Notes under the pieces: model-generated
Told to the model about the DNA's origin: nothing
What the model saw: only the letters and a program-made list of their open reading frames with translations
Database searches by the model: none
Translations under genes and position numbers: made by a program
Part shown: piece by piece, positions 18,622 to 27,412 of the stretch
How the letters are laid out: each line of letters starts with the position of its first letter
How positions within the stretch are numbered: the first letter of the stretch is position 1
NCBI GenBank assembly: GCA_902520575.1
Contig: CABYOG010000001.1
Coordinates: 1-64,000, forward strand
Length of the DNA: 64,000 nucleotides
DNA from: an uncultured SAR116 cluster alpha proteobacterium
GTDB lineage: Bacteria; Pseudomonadota; Alphaproteobacteria; Puniceispirillales; Puniceispirillaceae
Reading direction: 5' to 3'

Positions 18622-19542
18622 CTAACCTTTCGGCGGGAACAGGCCAGTTGGCTTGAACACAAGTATTATGGCCATCAAGATATATATCATCATAGAGGCA
18701 AGAGCTGGCCCCGCCCCGTCAGCGGCTGATTGAGACATAAACGCTCTCAGGATGTCTGGCAGAAACACCCTGCCGATTGTATCGACAAGACCAACGAGAA
18801 CGGCGGCAATGAAGGCACCACGGACAGAGCCGATACCGCCAATAATAATGACTACGAGAGACAAGATCAGCAGAGGTTCTCCCATGCCTGGTTCAACAAC
18901 TGTCAGAGGAGCAAGCATCATGCCCGCAACGCCTGCCAGGCTCGCACCAACTGAAAAAATAAACCGCCTCAGCATATGAATGTTTACACCAAGCGCAGCA
19001 GTCATATCCGGGTTGGCCGCACCTGCTCTGACCATAGCGCCCATGCGTGTCTTGGCGACAAGAATATAGATGCCAATGGCCAATGCCAGCCCTGTAAAAA
19101 TAACTATAAGGCGAAAGACCGGATATGGTGTTTCTGGCAGGATGTAAACAAACCCCGACAAAGAGGGCGGCAAATTAGAAAATAGAGCAGCAGGCCCAAA
19201 GCCAATGCGGATCAATTCATTGAAGAACAGGATCAGCCCGAAAGTTGCTAGCACCTGCTCCATATGGTCGCGTTTATATAAATGTTTGATGATCAGATAT
19301 TCAAGAAGATATCCACTAGCAAAGGTTAATGGGATGGCCAAAAAAATGCCAAGGTAGAAATTGCCTGTCAGCAGGGTAAATCCTGTGGCAGCGTATGCAC
19401 CAATCATCACCTGCGCGCCATGGGCCAGAAAGACCAGGTCCATAATTCCCAGAATCAGCGTCAGACCAGCAGCCACCAAAAATAGGGTGACACCAGACTG
19501 AATGCCATTGAACACTTGCTCCAACAATAGCGTTATGGTCAT
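18622..19542 (-). CDS. livH: Branched-chain amino acid-type ABC permease LivH
   Basis: 306 residues with eight or nine helices. LivH hallmarks are the start LLEQVFNGIQSGVTLFLVAAGLTLILGIM (several segments), NLAHGA-like VFLAHGAQVMIGAY, AGAANPDMTAALGVN, the EAA-type loop GASLAGVAGMMLAPL, and VIIIGGIGSVRGAFIAAVLVGL. It pairs with LivM. It lies 81 bp downstream of livK, the longest gap in the operon. That gap holds only a weak possible stem (GGCAG/CTGCC) and no gene. Confidence 0.9.
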   Translation of the reverse strand: MTITLLLEQVFNGIQSGVTLFLVAAGLTLILGIMDLVFLAHGAQVMIGAYAATGFTLLTGNFYLGIFLAIPLTFASGYLLEYLIIKHLYKRDHMEQVLATFGLILFFNELIRIGFGPAALFSNLPPSLSGFVYILPETPYPVFRLIVIFTGLALAIGIYILVAKTRMGAMVRAGAANPDMTAALGVNIHMLRRFIFSVGASLAGVAGMMLAPLTVVEPGMGEPLLILSLVVIIIGGIGSVRGAFIAAVLVGLVDTIGRVFLPDILRAFMSQSAADGAGPALASMMIYILMAIILVFKPTGLFPPKG

Positions 19543-19623
19543 TCGACTTGCCGCCTGCCGTACAATTTGAAAACCGGATGAATGGCAGTCAGATCATAGC
19601 TGCCCTGCCTTGTTGAGTTTACT

Positions 19624-20781
19624 CTAAAATTTGCAGTCCTTTGCATAGACATCGCCATGGTTTTCCATAACGGTTCCAATGATTTTTAATGTCGCATTAC
19701 CTTCCTTATCCAAGATCACTTCACGCAGATAAACATTTTGTACGGGGAACTGATTTGTATTCATCGCTAAAAGGCCACGTGTTGTTGGGATATTGCCTTT
19801 TGCTAAAACAGATCGCATTGCTTCTGTCTTTGTGCTACCAGACGTCCGTACAGCATGATCAATTGCCATCATCGTATCATAAGCTTGCGCAGCGTAGAAC
19901 GAGGGGTAACCGCCATACGCTGCTTTGTAGTCGGCCACAAATTTCTTGTTTATGTCATTATCAAGATCGGGTGACCAGGTCTGTGTATTGATTGTGCCAA
20001 GGGCTGTTTCTTTAAGCGCTGGCAGAGAAATCCCATCAACAGCAAACACAGAATAAAGCTTGCTAACTGAATCCATATTACTTTGGTTCCACTGCTTTAC
20101 AAAATTCACAGCCATGCCGCCAGGTTGAAAAATGAAAGTGGCTTCTGGTTTGGCTGAGCGCAACGCAGACAATTCGGCCTGAAAATCACTTTGACCAAGT
20201 TTGGTGTAAACTTCGCCAATAATTTCGCCTTTGAAATGTCGTTTAAAACCAGTTAGCATATCTTTACCAGCCTGATAATTTGGGGCTAGCATATAGACAG
20301 ATTTAATGCCGGCATCCTGCATATATTTGCCCATGCCCTCAGATGTCTGATCATTTTGCCAGGACATGGACACAAAGTTCTTATGACATTTATCACCGGC
20401 CAGCGGAGATGGGCCAGCATTTGAGCTAATTAGCAATATGTCAGATCGTGTGACTTGCTTATGAATGGCCATTAACAAATTCGACCAGATGATACCAGCA
20501 ACTACATTAACCTTGTCGCGTTTAATTAAACGGTTCGCTAACTGCTTGGCAACATCAGGTTTACGTTGGTCATCAACAAAAATTACTTCCGCGTCATGGC
20601 CGCCAAGTTTACCCCCGGTATGCTCAAGCGCTAGATTAACGCCATTCTGCATTTGTTTGCCAATAATGCCTGCAGAACCGGATAAGGTTGTCATATACCC
20701 CACTTTAAAGGTATCTGCGAATGCTGAGCTGTTTGCTAGCATTAAAGTTGTCACGGCAACTGCCATTATCGTATGTTTCAT
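19624..20781 (-). CDS. livK: ABC transporter substrate-binding protein LivK-like
   Basis: 385 residues from the ATG at 20781, which has a clear GGAGGT site. The signal peptide is MKHTIMAVAVTTLMLANSSAFA. The mature part has the Peripla_BP_6 pattern: FKVGYMTTLSGSAGIIGKQM, GGHDAEVIFVDDQRKPD, VVAGIIWSNLLMAI, a Ser-Asn-Ala-Gly-Pro ligand loop and APNYQAGKDMLTGF. The KCHKNFVSMSWQND segment is like that of binding proteins for aromatic or amide ligands, more so than leucine-specific LivJ. The true ligand is therefore open. It is the first and probably the most highly expressed gene of the operon. Confidence 0.88.
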   Translation of the reverse strand: MKHTIMAVAVTTLMLANSSAFADTFKVGYMTTLSGSAGIIGKQMQNGVNLALEHTGGKLGGHDAEVIFVDDQRKPDVAKQLANRLIKRDKVNVVAGIIWSNLLMAIHKQVTRSDILLISSNAGPSPLAGDKCHKNFVSMSWQNDQTSEGMGKYMQDAGIKSVYMLAPNYQAGKDMLTGFKRHFKGEIIGEVYTKLGQSDFQAELSALRSAKPEATFIFQPGGMAVNFVKQWNQSNMDSVSKLYSVFAVDGISLPALKETALGTINTQTWSPDLDNDINKKFVADYKAAYGGYPSFYAAQAYDTMMAIDHAVRTSGSTKTEAMRSVLAKGNIPTTRGLLAMNTNQFPVQNVYLREVILDKEGNATLKIIGTVMENHGDVYAKDCKF

Positions 20782-20985
20782 GATATTGACCTCCGATTTA
20801 TACATATAAATAAATTCAATGAAAATTTTTATTTAAATTAAATTTGGCATGTTGTCTTGAATTTAACTAGAAAAAAATTTTCATAAAAAGACGGTTATCA
20901 ATGGTCTTGGCCTCTCAAAAGCAAGACAACCTAGAGTTCTTTTGATAGACCTAATGGAAATTTTGGCTCTGCAATTGCTTGAAGA

Positions 20986-21192
20986 TTATGTTTCAAGAAC
21001 GCTGTGTGAAATGTCGTAGAAATCAATCTTGGCTACTGCAGATGATTTCCGGGCCTCAATTGCATCTTCTTAACTCTCATGAGATGACAAAATAGTTACG
21101 CGAGCAGGGCGGACAGAACTGTCGACCTCAACCACTTGGAATTTAGATGGGTGGAAATTGCCTTCTGAGCTCAGATTTTGGGCCATGTACAT
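20986..21192 (-). pseudogene. Small gene interrupted by one in-frame stop
   Basis: An ATG at 21192 (with a second ATG two codons on) follows AGGAG and opens a frame of 40 codons to a TAA at 21070-21072. The same frame then continues for 27 codons to a TAA at 20986. Reading through gives a smooth protein-like sequence, VVEVDSSVRPARVTILSSHES-stop-EDAIEARKSSAVAKIDFYDIS. The stop could arise from one C-to-T change in CAA (Gln). The 490-bp region between livK and the BASS gene otherwise holds nothing I can recognise, only AT-rich sequence before livK that probably contains its promoter. Function is unknown. It may instead be a real 40-residue gene. Confidence 0.5.
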
Positions 21193-21271
21193 TTCTCCTA
21201 TTCAATCAAAATATCGTTGAATTAACAAAATTAATCGATGCACTCAACAGACTTGTTGAGTATTAATGAAA

Positions 21272-22228
21272 TTATTTCTTGGGTATTTTTTGTGTTCTGT
21301 TCAACCAACCTAAGAAAAGTGGTGTCAGATAGAGCGGTACCTGGTACATAGCTGTGAACAGGCCCATCACCGGGTCATAAGGAAGGGCCGCATAATACAA
21401 GCCAACATTTCGATTGCCAGCTATAACAGCCATTACTTTTAGTGTGTCCTTTGCCTGCTTAGCGCGCAAAAAAATGGCAAGCACCATCATGAAGAGTTGA
21501 CTGCCAAAATTGATGAAGACCGCTAGCGCTAGAAGCTGATAAGCAAGAACAGGCGAAATGGATATCTGTGAGATGACACCGTTGAATACAGGAATGAGAA
21601 AAATCAGCATCGCGCACGTTGAAATGCCGTCAAAAACAGTATGATGTTCTTCAATTTTTTTTCTGCTGATAAGCCGTTGTCCTAGCAAGGCAAGTCCGCT
21701 GCCAATTACAATCATCAATGCCAAACGTGTTAACAGACCAATGGGATCAATTGAGACGATATTAGATAAAAACAAGCTACTGACAAATGGGCCGGATAAA
21801 GGGGCAATAAGGCTGGTCATAGCAACCAGTTCCATTGCTAAAATAGGTCTGAACCCAAGCAGAAGACACATCCAAACTGTTGAGGCAATAGGCGGAGCAA
21901 CAGCATACCAGACCAGAACAGGTATAAACATTTCTGCAAGTCCAAGACTGCGAGCGGTGAAAACAAACAGACAGGGAATCAGGATAAGGATCACAAGGCT
22001 AAGGCCAAGACTTTGGAGAATACGACGAGGTTGAACAGCTCCGCTTATTGCGATGCCCAGATCCAGTCTTATCATTGCTGATGCGTATATAATTATGATC
22101 ACTAACGGCACCATATCCCTCACCTGATCCCCGAGGTCAGGTAAAATAAGTGCGATGCAAAGGCCAATCGGAAGACATAAACGGGCATGTTTACCCAAAA
22201 AGCTAAGGCAGTTAATTAAGAACATCAT
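21272..22228 (-). CDS. BASS-family (bile acid:Na+ symporter-like) transporter
   Basis: 318 residues with about nine or ten helices. The layout suits the BASS/SBF family: LVIIIIYASAMIRLDLG early, then VWYAVAPPIASTVWM with the broken-helix polar residues, ELVAMTSLIAPLSGPFV, and VIAGNRNVGLYYAALPYDP, which is like the second crossing motif. Members import organic anions with Na+. The gene lies 18 bp downstream of an MFS gene on the same strand, so the two form an operon. The assignment rests on pattern only. Confidence 0.6.
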   Translation of the reverse strand: MMFLINCLSFLGKHARLCLPIGLCIALILPDLGDQVRDMVPLVIIIIYASAMIRLDLGIAISGAVQPRRILQSLGLSLVILILIPCLFVFTARSLGLAEMFIPVLVWYAVAPPIASTVWMCLLLGFRPILAMELVAMTSLIAPLSGPFVSSLFLSNIVSIDPIGLLTRLALMIVIGSGLALLGQRLISRKKIEEHHTVFDGISTCAMLIFLIPVFNGVISQISISPVLAYQLLALAVFINFGSQLFMMVLAIFLRAKQAKDTLKVMAVIAGNRNVGLYYAALPYDPVMGLFTAMYQVPLYLTPLFLGWLNRTQKIPKK

Positions 22229-22246
22229 GAAATTACGACCATGATA

Positions 22247-23431
22247 TTAAGCTGTATTTTTATGTAAGCTTGGGAGGATAAACGCAGAAAGAAAAATAAG
22301 ACAGGCAATCATACTCATCACGGAAAATAAATCTGACATCTGATAACCTGTCTGCAGCATAAAGCTACTAAGCGGCAGAACAGAAGCTCCAATGCATAAG
22401 TTTAATAGGAATTTTATACTCAGAATTTGGCCCCGCCAGCAGTCAGGTACATAGCGCGACATCACAGCGTCGGTTATAGGGATCTGACCAAAGACAAAGG
22501 ACATAGCAATGATCATAAAAAACAGCAGGGACAGGTCAGAAAAAGAAGCGGCCAGAAAAACAAAGACAACTTGTCCAACCGCCACGCATAGCAGCACTGT
22601 CTTAGCGGATATTCTGTCAATTAGCCAACCCACACCAATTTGCGCGAAGGAGGCGATAGCATACACAATCGAGGCCAATAAACCTGTGATAGCAACAGAT
22701 GTGGTCAAGTTTTGCATTTCAAGCTCAAAGTATCGCGGAACAAGAAAGGTCATGCCCCCAAAGATAAAGCCTCCAGCCGAGGTTATTAGAGCTAATGCAA
22801 GTAAGGCGCGGGGCCATCCGTCAACAAAGCCATATTTGTTTGTTTTTGCTGATTGTGTCGGTTGACTATCATGCTCGGTTTTCAAATTAGCAACAAATAC
22901 TAGGCCATAGCCCAAACAGAACAAGCCTGATAGCAGAAAGCCCATGTGCCAATCATCAAATAACAGAATTAAGCCAATAATGAGCGGCGCAAAGGCCACC
23001 CCCATATTGCCAAAGACACCGTTTATACCCAATCGAAATCCTATCTTCTCATTCTGTTTTAGTAATATGGCAATGCCAACTGGATGATAAATAGAGGCAA
23101 AAACCCCAATGAGGGCAAGGCCCATCATCACTCCAATTAGCGATTGTGCGAAGGAGGTTAAGATAGCTGCCACACCTATCCCAAAATGGTACACAACCAT
23201 CATAAGTGAACGCGAATAGCGGTCTGCTAGTCTAGCAGAAATTGGCGCGCAGGCTCCAAACAAGACAAGCCCTAATGTGCCATAGCCAATAATCTGTTCA
23301 TAGCTCACACCAAAATGCCGGCCAGCATCATAAGCAGCTTTCGCAAAAATCAGCATAATGAAATGATCAAGAAAATGGCTGATATTTATGAACGAGTCGT
23401 TCACGGTTTTGTTTCTTAAATGGGAAATCAT
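22247..23431 (-). CDS. MFS transporter (fosmidomycin-resistance-like group)
   Basis: 394 residues with 12 helices. The motif-A-like loop ISARLADRYSRSLMMV is between helices 2 and 3, and the equivalent VGWLIDRISAKTVLL lies in the second half. NDSFINISHFLDHFIMLIFAKAA at the start, with its His residues, recalls the Fsr-like branch. It is expected in the inner membrane as an efflux or uptake carrier. It is followed after 18 bp by the BASS gene. The substrate is unknown. Confidence 0.8.
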   Translation of the reverse strand: MISHLRNKTVNDSFINISHFLDHFIMLIFAKAAYDAGRHFGVSYEQIIGYGTLGLVLFGACAPISARLADRYSRSLMMVVYHFGIGVAAILTSFAQSLIGVMMGLALIGVFASIYHPVGIAILLKQNEKIGFRLGINGVFGNMGVAFAPLIIGLILLFDDWHMGFLLSGLFCLGYGLVFVANLKTEHDSQPTQSAKTNKYGFVDGWPRALLALALITSAGGFIFGGMTFLVPRYFELEMQNLTTSVAITGLLASIVYAIASFAQIGVGWLIDRISAKTVLLCVAVGQVVFVFLAASFSDLSLLFFMIIAMSFVFGQIPITDAVMSRYVPDCWRGQILSIKFLLNLCIGASVLPLSSFMLQTGYQMSDLFSVMSMIACLIFLSAFILPSLHKNTA

Positions 23432-23561
23432 TTGCAGGGTAATCTTTTGTTATCCCGGGTACGAACGGACATTTGACTGCGCTCAAAACTGGATGATTTA
23501 AGGTTTTAATTTTTGCTTTCCGGAAAGAATTTGTAGCTTGGAAAGCCTAGTTTTTAGGTGA

Positions 23562-23876
23562 CTAGGTTTTCTCCGTTTTGTTCAACAAGTCATCAAGAGT
23601 AGTGGTTTCGTCGCTATCTTTTTCTTCATTATCATTTTCATCTTCATCAACTTCTTCATCTTCAGATTTTTGTCCAAGAAGCTCTTTATTTTGAGTTTCT
23701 AAATGACGAACCAAACCCGTTAATCGTTTTAACTGATGAGCGTGAGTGTCGACGTATTGCTTTTGTCGCTCGGTTTCACCCAGAACCTGCATCAAAAGGC
23801 CCCCTAAAATAAAGAGACCAATTCCCAAAAGTACAACAGCCCATTCCAGCCAATCAAATTGTGTCATATTTTTCAA
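23562..23876 (-). CDS. Small membrane-anchored protein with acidic tail
   Basis: 104 residues. One N-terminal helix (about 11-33, WAVVLLGIGLFILGGLLMQVLG) is followed by a likely coiled coil (about 35-70, rich in Gln, Glu, Leu). The tail is strongly acidic, from about residue 72, with runs of Glu and Asp. The topology puts the tail in the cytoplasm or periplasm. I do not recognise the family. It follows the small membrane gene at 23912 by 35 bp and both follow the BKACE gene. An ATG at codon 4 is an alternative start. Confidence 0.6.
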   Translation of the reverse strand: MKNMTQFDWLEWAVVLLGIGLFILGGLLMQVLGETERQKQYVDTHAHQLKRLTGLVRHLETQNKELLGQKSEDEEVDEDENDNEEKDSDETTTLDDLLNKTEKT

Positions 23877-23911
23877 AAACCTTAGTTGAATGCCGATTTA
23901 TATTACTCTTT

Positions 23912-24139
23912 TTAGAGAACTTGAGTTAATCCCCACAATAGATATAAACCAACAAGCACTGTCATGATAGCTTCAAAGCGTGTGATTTCAAATCCAGCTA
24001 CTGAAAAAAAGGGTTTAGTCTTTTGTTTTTCCTCTTTTACTTTAATGAAAGATTTTAAGCCTAAAGCCCTGCCAATACGGTTGGCACCAGCCCATAGTGC
24101 CACAAGTCCAATACATAAAATGATCAGTTTACCTATCAT
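23912..24139 (-). CDS. Small two-helix membrane protein
   Basis: 75 residues from the ATG at 24139. The frame is open to 24184, which would overlap the BKACE gene by 20 nt. Helix one is MIGKLIILCIGLVALWAGANRIGRALG and helix two is EAIMTVLVGLYLLWGLTQVL, with a charged KVKEEKQKTK loop between. No family is recognised. No strong ribosome site precedes either start, consistent with coupling to the gene before it. Confidence 0.5.
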   Translation of the reverse strand: MIGKLIILCIGLVALWAGANRIGRALGLKSFIKVKEEKQKTKPFFSVAGFEITRFEAIMTVLVGLYLLWGLTQVL

Positions 24140-24164
24140 GAATTTTGTCAGCTCACTTAAACAA

Positions 24165-24971
24165 TTATTGAATTTCGCGTTCAAAAAGTGTGCGTGCCGC
24201 AGTCACTCGTTCTGTATTGTTTTCAGCAATTGTTCCATTTGGCATAAACAGCGAATTTTCAAATCCCACACGCACTTTCCCGCCAAGTGACACAGCCTTT
24301 TGAAGGCAGATTTGTTCCTGTTCGGCAAATGCGCAGATGGCCCATTCCGGAGACATTTTCAGACTTTTCAATTTCTCTAAAAAGTGTTCTATCAGTTCAG
24401 GTTTGCTGACCCGTCCTGAATAATGTCCTATTGTGAAAAGACACCATATATCATCCTCTGGCAAATCTGCCTTGTCGATAATTTGCCGCACGATGTCTAA
24501 GTGATCTGGAAAATAGCAGATATGTTGAATGCGTGTTCCAGCTTCATAAAGGGTTTTATATAGCTTAATATCATCTGAGGTCGGCTGACCATCGGGAATC
24601 ATTTCAATTATCCCAATTGAAATTCCTGGTGGCATAACCTCATAAGCGAGGGCGCGCATATCTTGAGGACTGTAGCGTCCCACACTCTCAGTTGTAATTT
24701 GAAGATGCATTTCTGGGACGGCAATAGCTAGCTCAGCAAGGGCTTCTACATAAAGGCCAGCGTCAAGAACATGTTGTTGTGCATTGTCGCGAACATGAAA
24801 ATGCATCGCACCAGCGCCCGCTTCATAACACGATGCGGCTGTGGTAACGATTTGTTCGATTGTAACGGGTATAGCCGGATGATCTGCTATTGTGCGGCGT
24901 GCCCCGTTTGGGGCAACCATTATTTGCGGCAGTATTCTGGGCTTTGCGAAGGCCATCTTGGCTTCATCCAT
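24165..24971 (-). CDS. BKACE family (DUF849) beta-keto acid cleavage enzyme
   Basis: 268 residues matching the beta-keto acid cleavage enzymes. These condense a beta-keto acid with acetyl-CoA and split it into acetoacetate and a CoA ester. The Zn-binding HFH motif is at residues 57-59 in GAGAMHFHVRD. The sequence also shows QITTESVGRYSPQDM, a GTRIQHICYFPDH stretch and the C-terminal GKVRVGFENSLFMPNG, which carries conserved Arg and Glu residues. The family has many substrate subtypes (3-keto-5-aminohexanoate, dehydrocarnitine and others), so no narrower claim is made. It may be in an operon with the two small membrane genes downstream. Confidence 0.85.
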   Translation of the reverse strand: MDEAKMAFAKPRILPQIMVAPNGARRTIADHPAIPVTIEQIVTTAASCYEAGAGAMHFHVRDNAQQHVLDAGLYVEALAELAIAVPEMHLQITTESVGRYSPQDMRALAYEVMPPGISIGIIEMIPDGQPTSDDIKLYKTLYEAGTRIQHICYFPDHLDIVRQIIDKADLPEDDIWCLFTIGHYSGRVSKPELIEHFLEKLKSLKMSPEWAICAFAEQEQICLQKAVSLGGKVRVGFENSLFMPNGTIAENNTERVTAARTLFEREIQ

Positions 24972-25145
24972 GTCAAAAAAACATCACTGGATATACTCTA
25001 GCTGTCCTCTGTAAGCGCGTCCATAGTGCAGACATCTAGTCCCTCAGGTTGGTCCATCTGTATTAATAGATGCGGTCTTGTTTCCTTAGGTGTGACGCGG
25101 TAGTATTTTTAAAACTTTGCTTCAAAATAGGTCGTGCAAGGAAGA

Positions 25146-26015
25146 ATGTCAGTTCCGCAGGTAAAGGGTTTTTTTGACCCGATCAGTCATACGATCAGCT
25201 ATGTGGTCTTTGACCAGCATAGCAAACAGAGTGCTGTAATTGATTCCGTTCTTGAATTTGATTATGCGTCAGGGGCAATTAGCTATGACATGGCAGATCA
25301 GATTTTAGCTTATATTCAGAAACTTGGCCTTGATGTTGTCTGGCATATTGAAACGCATGTTCATGCTGATCACTTATCTGCGGCTCCATATCTGCAGGAC
25401 AAGGTCGGTGGACAGCTGATGATTTCAAGAGAAATTACAGAGGTACAGAAAATTTTTGGCAAGGTTTTCAATGCTGGCACTGAGTTTGAGCGTGATGGCA
25501 GTCAATTTGATAGACTTCTGGATGATAATGACAGCTATCAACTTGGGCACTTTTCTGGACGGGCTATTCACACGCCGGGTCACACTCCAGCTTGTATGGC
25601 CCACATAATTGGGGATGCAGTTTTTGTTGGGGATACATTATTTATGCCTGACGGTGGGACGGCCCGCGCTGATTTTCCGGGTGGCGATGCCCGGATATTG
25701 TATCGTTCAATTCAAAAAATTCTTGCTTTGCCTGATACAACACGTCTGTTTGTGTGTCATGACTATATGCCAGACGGCCGAAGGGTAGCTTGGCAAACAA
25801 CAGTGGGAGAACAGAGGCAAAAAAATATCCATATTGGAGGCAATATCAGTGAAGATGATTTTGCTGCAATGCGTGAGGCACGTGATGCGAGCCTGTCTAT
25901 GCCCCGTCTGATTATACCCTCTATTCAGGTGAATATGCGTGCTGGCAATATGCCGCCAAGCGAAGATAACGGCGAGATTTATTTGAAAGTCCCGGTGTCT
26001 GGATTAAAAGGGTGA
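25146..26015 (+). CDS. MBL-fold hydrolase, persulfide dioxygenase-like
   Basis: 289 residues from the ATG at 25146, which has GGAAG; a GTG four codons upstream is also open. Metal ligands are clear: H71, H73, D75 and H76 in ETHVHADHLSAAP, HTPGHTPACM, and the bridging Asp in FVGDTLFMPDGGTARADFPGG. The last motif is typical of ETHE1/Blh-type proteins that oxidise glutathione persulfide with a single iron. The next gene encodes a YeeE-type segment. This pairing is common in sulfide/sulfane-sulfur handling, so a role in persulfide detoxification is likely. There is no rhodanese domain. Confidence 0.82.
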   Translation: MSVPQVKGFFDPISHTISYVVFDQHSKQSAVIDSVLEFDYASGAISYDMADQILAYIQKLGLDVVWHIETHVHADHLSAAPYLQDKVGGQLMISREITEVQKIFGKVFNAGTEFERDGSQFDRLLDDNDSYQLGHFSGRAIHTPGHTPACMAHIIGDAVFVGDTLFMPDGGTARADFPGGDARILYRSIQKILALPDTTRLFVCHDYMPDGRRVAWQTTVGEQRQKNIHIGGNISEDDFAAMREARDASLSMPRLIIPSIQVNMRAGNMPPSEDNGEIYLKVPVSGLKG

Positions 26016-26018
26016 GGC

Positions 26019-26261
26019 ATGCAAATTAACTGGGTTGAATTTCCCCTTAAGCTTTCTCTTTTGAGCGGGATGCTGATTGTTGTAGCCGCGTTGCTACTGA
26101 TGTTGGCCAATGGGCGTGTAATGGGCGTGAGTAGCATTCTTGGTGGCCTTCTAGGCAAGGCAGAAACAAAAAACTGGCGTTTGGCATTTATTGCTGGGTC
26201 TTTTTTAGCCATCATGTTGACGAGCTTACAGCTTGGGTCTGTGCTGAAAGTAAAGTTGTGA
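26019..26261 (+). CDS. Short YeeE/YedE-like membrane protein (half unit)
   Basis: 80 residues with two helices. NGRVMGVSSILGGLLG and the following NWRLAFIAGSFLA match the first part of YeeE/YedE sulfur-transport modules, which carry thiosulfate or sulfane sulfur. Usual single-module members have about 140 residues and more helices. This one stops after the second helix (SVLKVKL), and the expected remaining helices are not encoded in the next frame. It begins 3 nt after the MBL gene and its stop overlaps the GTG of the protease gene. It is either a true minimal form or a truncated remnant. Confidence 0.6.
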   Translation: MQINWVEFPLKLSLLSGMLIVVAALLLMLANGRVMGVSSILGGLLGKAETKNWRLAFIAGSFLAIMLTSLQLGSVLKVKL

Positions 26262-27412
26262 TCAAAGCTCAGCTAAAGCGCACATTCACAAAGCCTTTGC
26301 CGCTCTTTCTCTTGTGGTTATTTGGCATGTATTTTCTTTTTGATCATACCGGAGCGGCGGTGGCCGCCAACCCTGCTTGCAAGGTAGAGGCAAAAGTATG
26401 TGCATGGATAGATAAAATTGTTGGCGTCAAAACCCCAAATATGATTGCGTCTGGTTTTCAAATCTCACCAGATTTGATTGTCACCAACCGTCATGTTGCT
26501 GAAGACCATCTTCGAGTTTTGGTCCGCAATGCCGAGGGCAAAGTTCAATCCGCTGTATCCTTACCGCATGATTTTCCAGCAGACTTGGTCCTCCTTCGCA
26601 TAGAGGATAGCCAGCCAGATTTAAATTTTAAAATTGAACTCACCCAGCAGAAATCAGAAAAGCTTTATGTTGTGGCGTTTGATCAAGGCCGTAATGGGCC
26701 TCGCATTTATACACCTGGAGCATTTGCACATTATCCTGATACAGCCACCTTACCACAGGCCCGTATTCACACTGATGCGCGAGCTTTGCCAGGAAACAGC
26801 GGCGGCGCGGTCGTGGATGAACATGGTCGGTTGTTGGGTGTTCTAGCTTCTGGCGATGGCAAGTTGAGCGAGGTAATTCCAGCGGAACATATCAATGCGG
26901 TTATGCGCCAAACAGATAATAAGCATCAGGCTGACTTCTTAGAGCAGGCAAAAGCTCTTCGCATCTGCGCGGACACGCTTTATTTTGCGACGCAAATCCC
27001 CCGCGATCCCCCGGTGCCTTTGGTCAGCAAAATAAATTCAAACTGCAAAAAGGCGAGAAATAAACAGCTTTACGATCAGGCAGGGCAGTTGTTTGGAAAA
27101 TGGTGGATGTTTGATGAATCAGAAAAGTTTTTGCTTCGCAGTCAGAAATTAGATCCAGACAGTCCAAACACGCTGATGTCGCTTGCTGTGACTTATCATC
27201 TAAACAGAACACCAGAAAAAGAACTACCGGTCTTAAAACGTTATCTGCAGATAAACCCATCTAATCCTCAAGCGCTAAGACTGGGAATCCAGACAGCTGG
27301 AATGCTAAAAGACAAAGAATTTGCAGATGAGGTTCTTGCGCTTATGCGTGTGCATAATCCAGCCGCATTGCCCCTTGCTGAATCTTTTGTAAAAGAAGCT
27401 TTTGCCGACTAA
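26258..27412 (+). CDS. Secreted trypsin-like serine protease with TPR tail
   Basis: 384 residues with a GTG start overlapping the previous stop. The signal peptide/anchor spans about 12-37, ending AAVAAN. The chymotrypsin-fold domain shows His79 (NRHVAED), Asp109 (PADLVLLRI) and Ser181 (PGNSGGAVV), the full triad. Residues 280-380 look like TPR-type helices (LFGKWWMFDESEKFLLRSQKLDPDS and a following repeat). No PDZ domain is present, unlike DegP/DegQ. It is probably a periplasmic protease or a substrate-binding trypsin homologue. It overlaps the convergent subtilase by 4 nt. Confidence 0.82.
   Translation: MIKAQLKRTFTKPLPLFLLWLFGMYFLFDHTGAAVAANPACKVEAKVCAWIDKIVGVKTPNMIASGFQISPDLIVTNRHVAEDHLRVLVRNAEGKVQSAVSLPHDFPADLVLLRIEDSQPDLNFKIELTQQKSEKLYVVAFDQGRNGPRIYTPGAFAHYPDTATLPQARIHTDARALPGNSGGAVVDEHGRLLGVLASGDGKLSEVIPAEHINAVMRQTDNKHQADFLEQAKALRICADTLYFATQIPRDPPVPLVSKINSNCKKARNKQLYDQAGQLFGKWWMFDESEKFLLRSQKLDPDSPNTLMSLAVTYHLNRTPEKELPVLKRYLQINPSNPQALRLGIQTAGMLKDKEFADEVLALMRVHNPAALPLAESFVKEAFAD

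Noticed and set aside
19543..19623. Hairpin after livK
   Set aside because: Only a 5-6 bp stem with a long loop and no T run; too weak.
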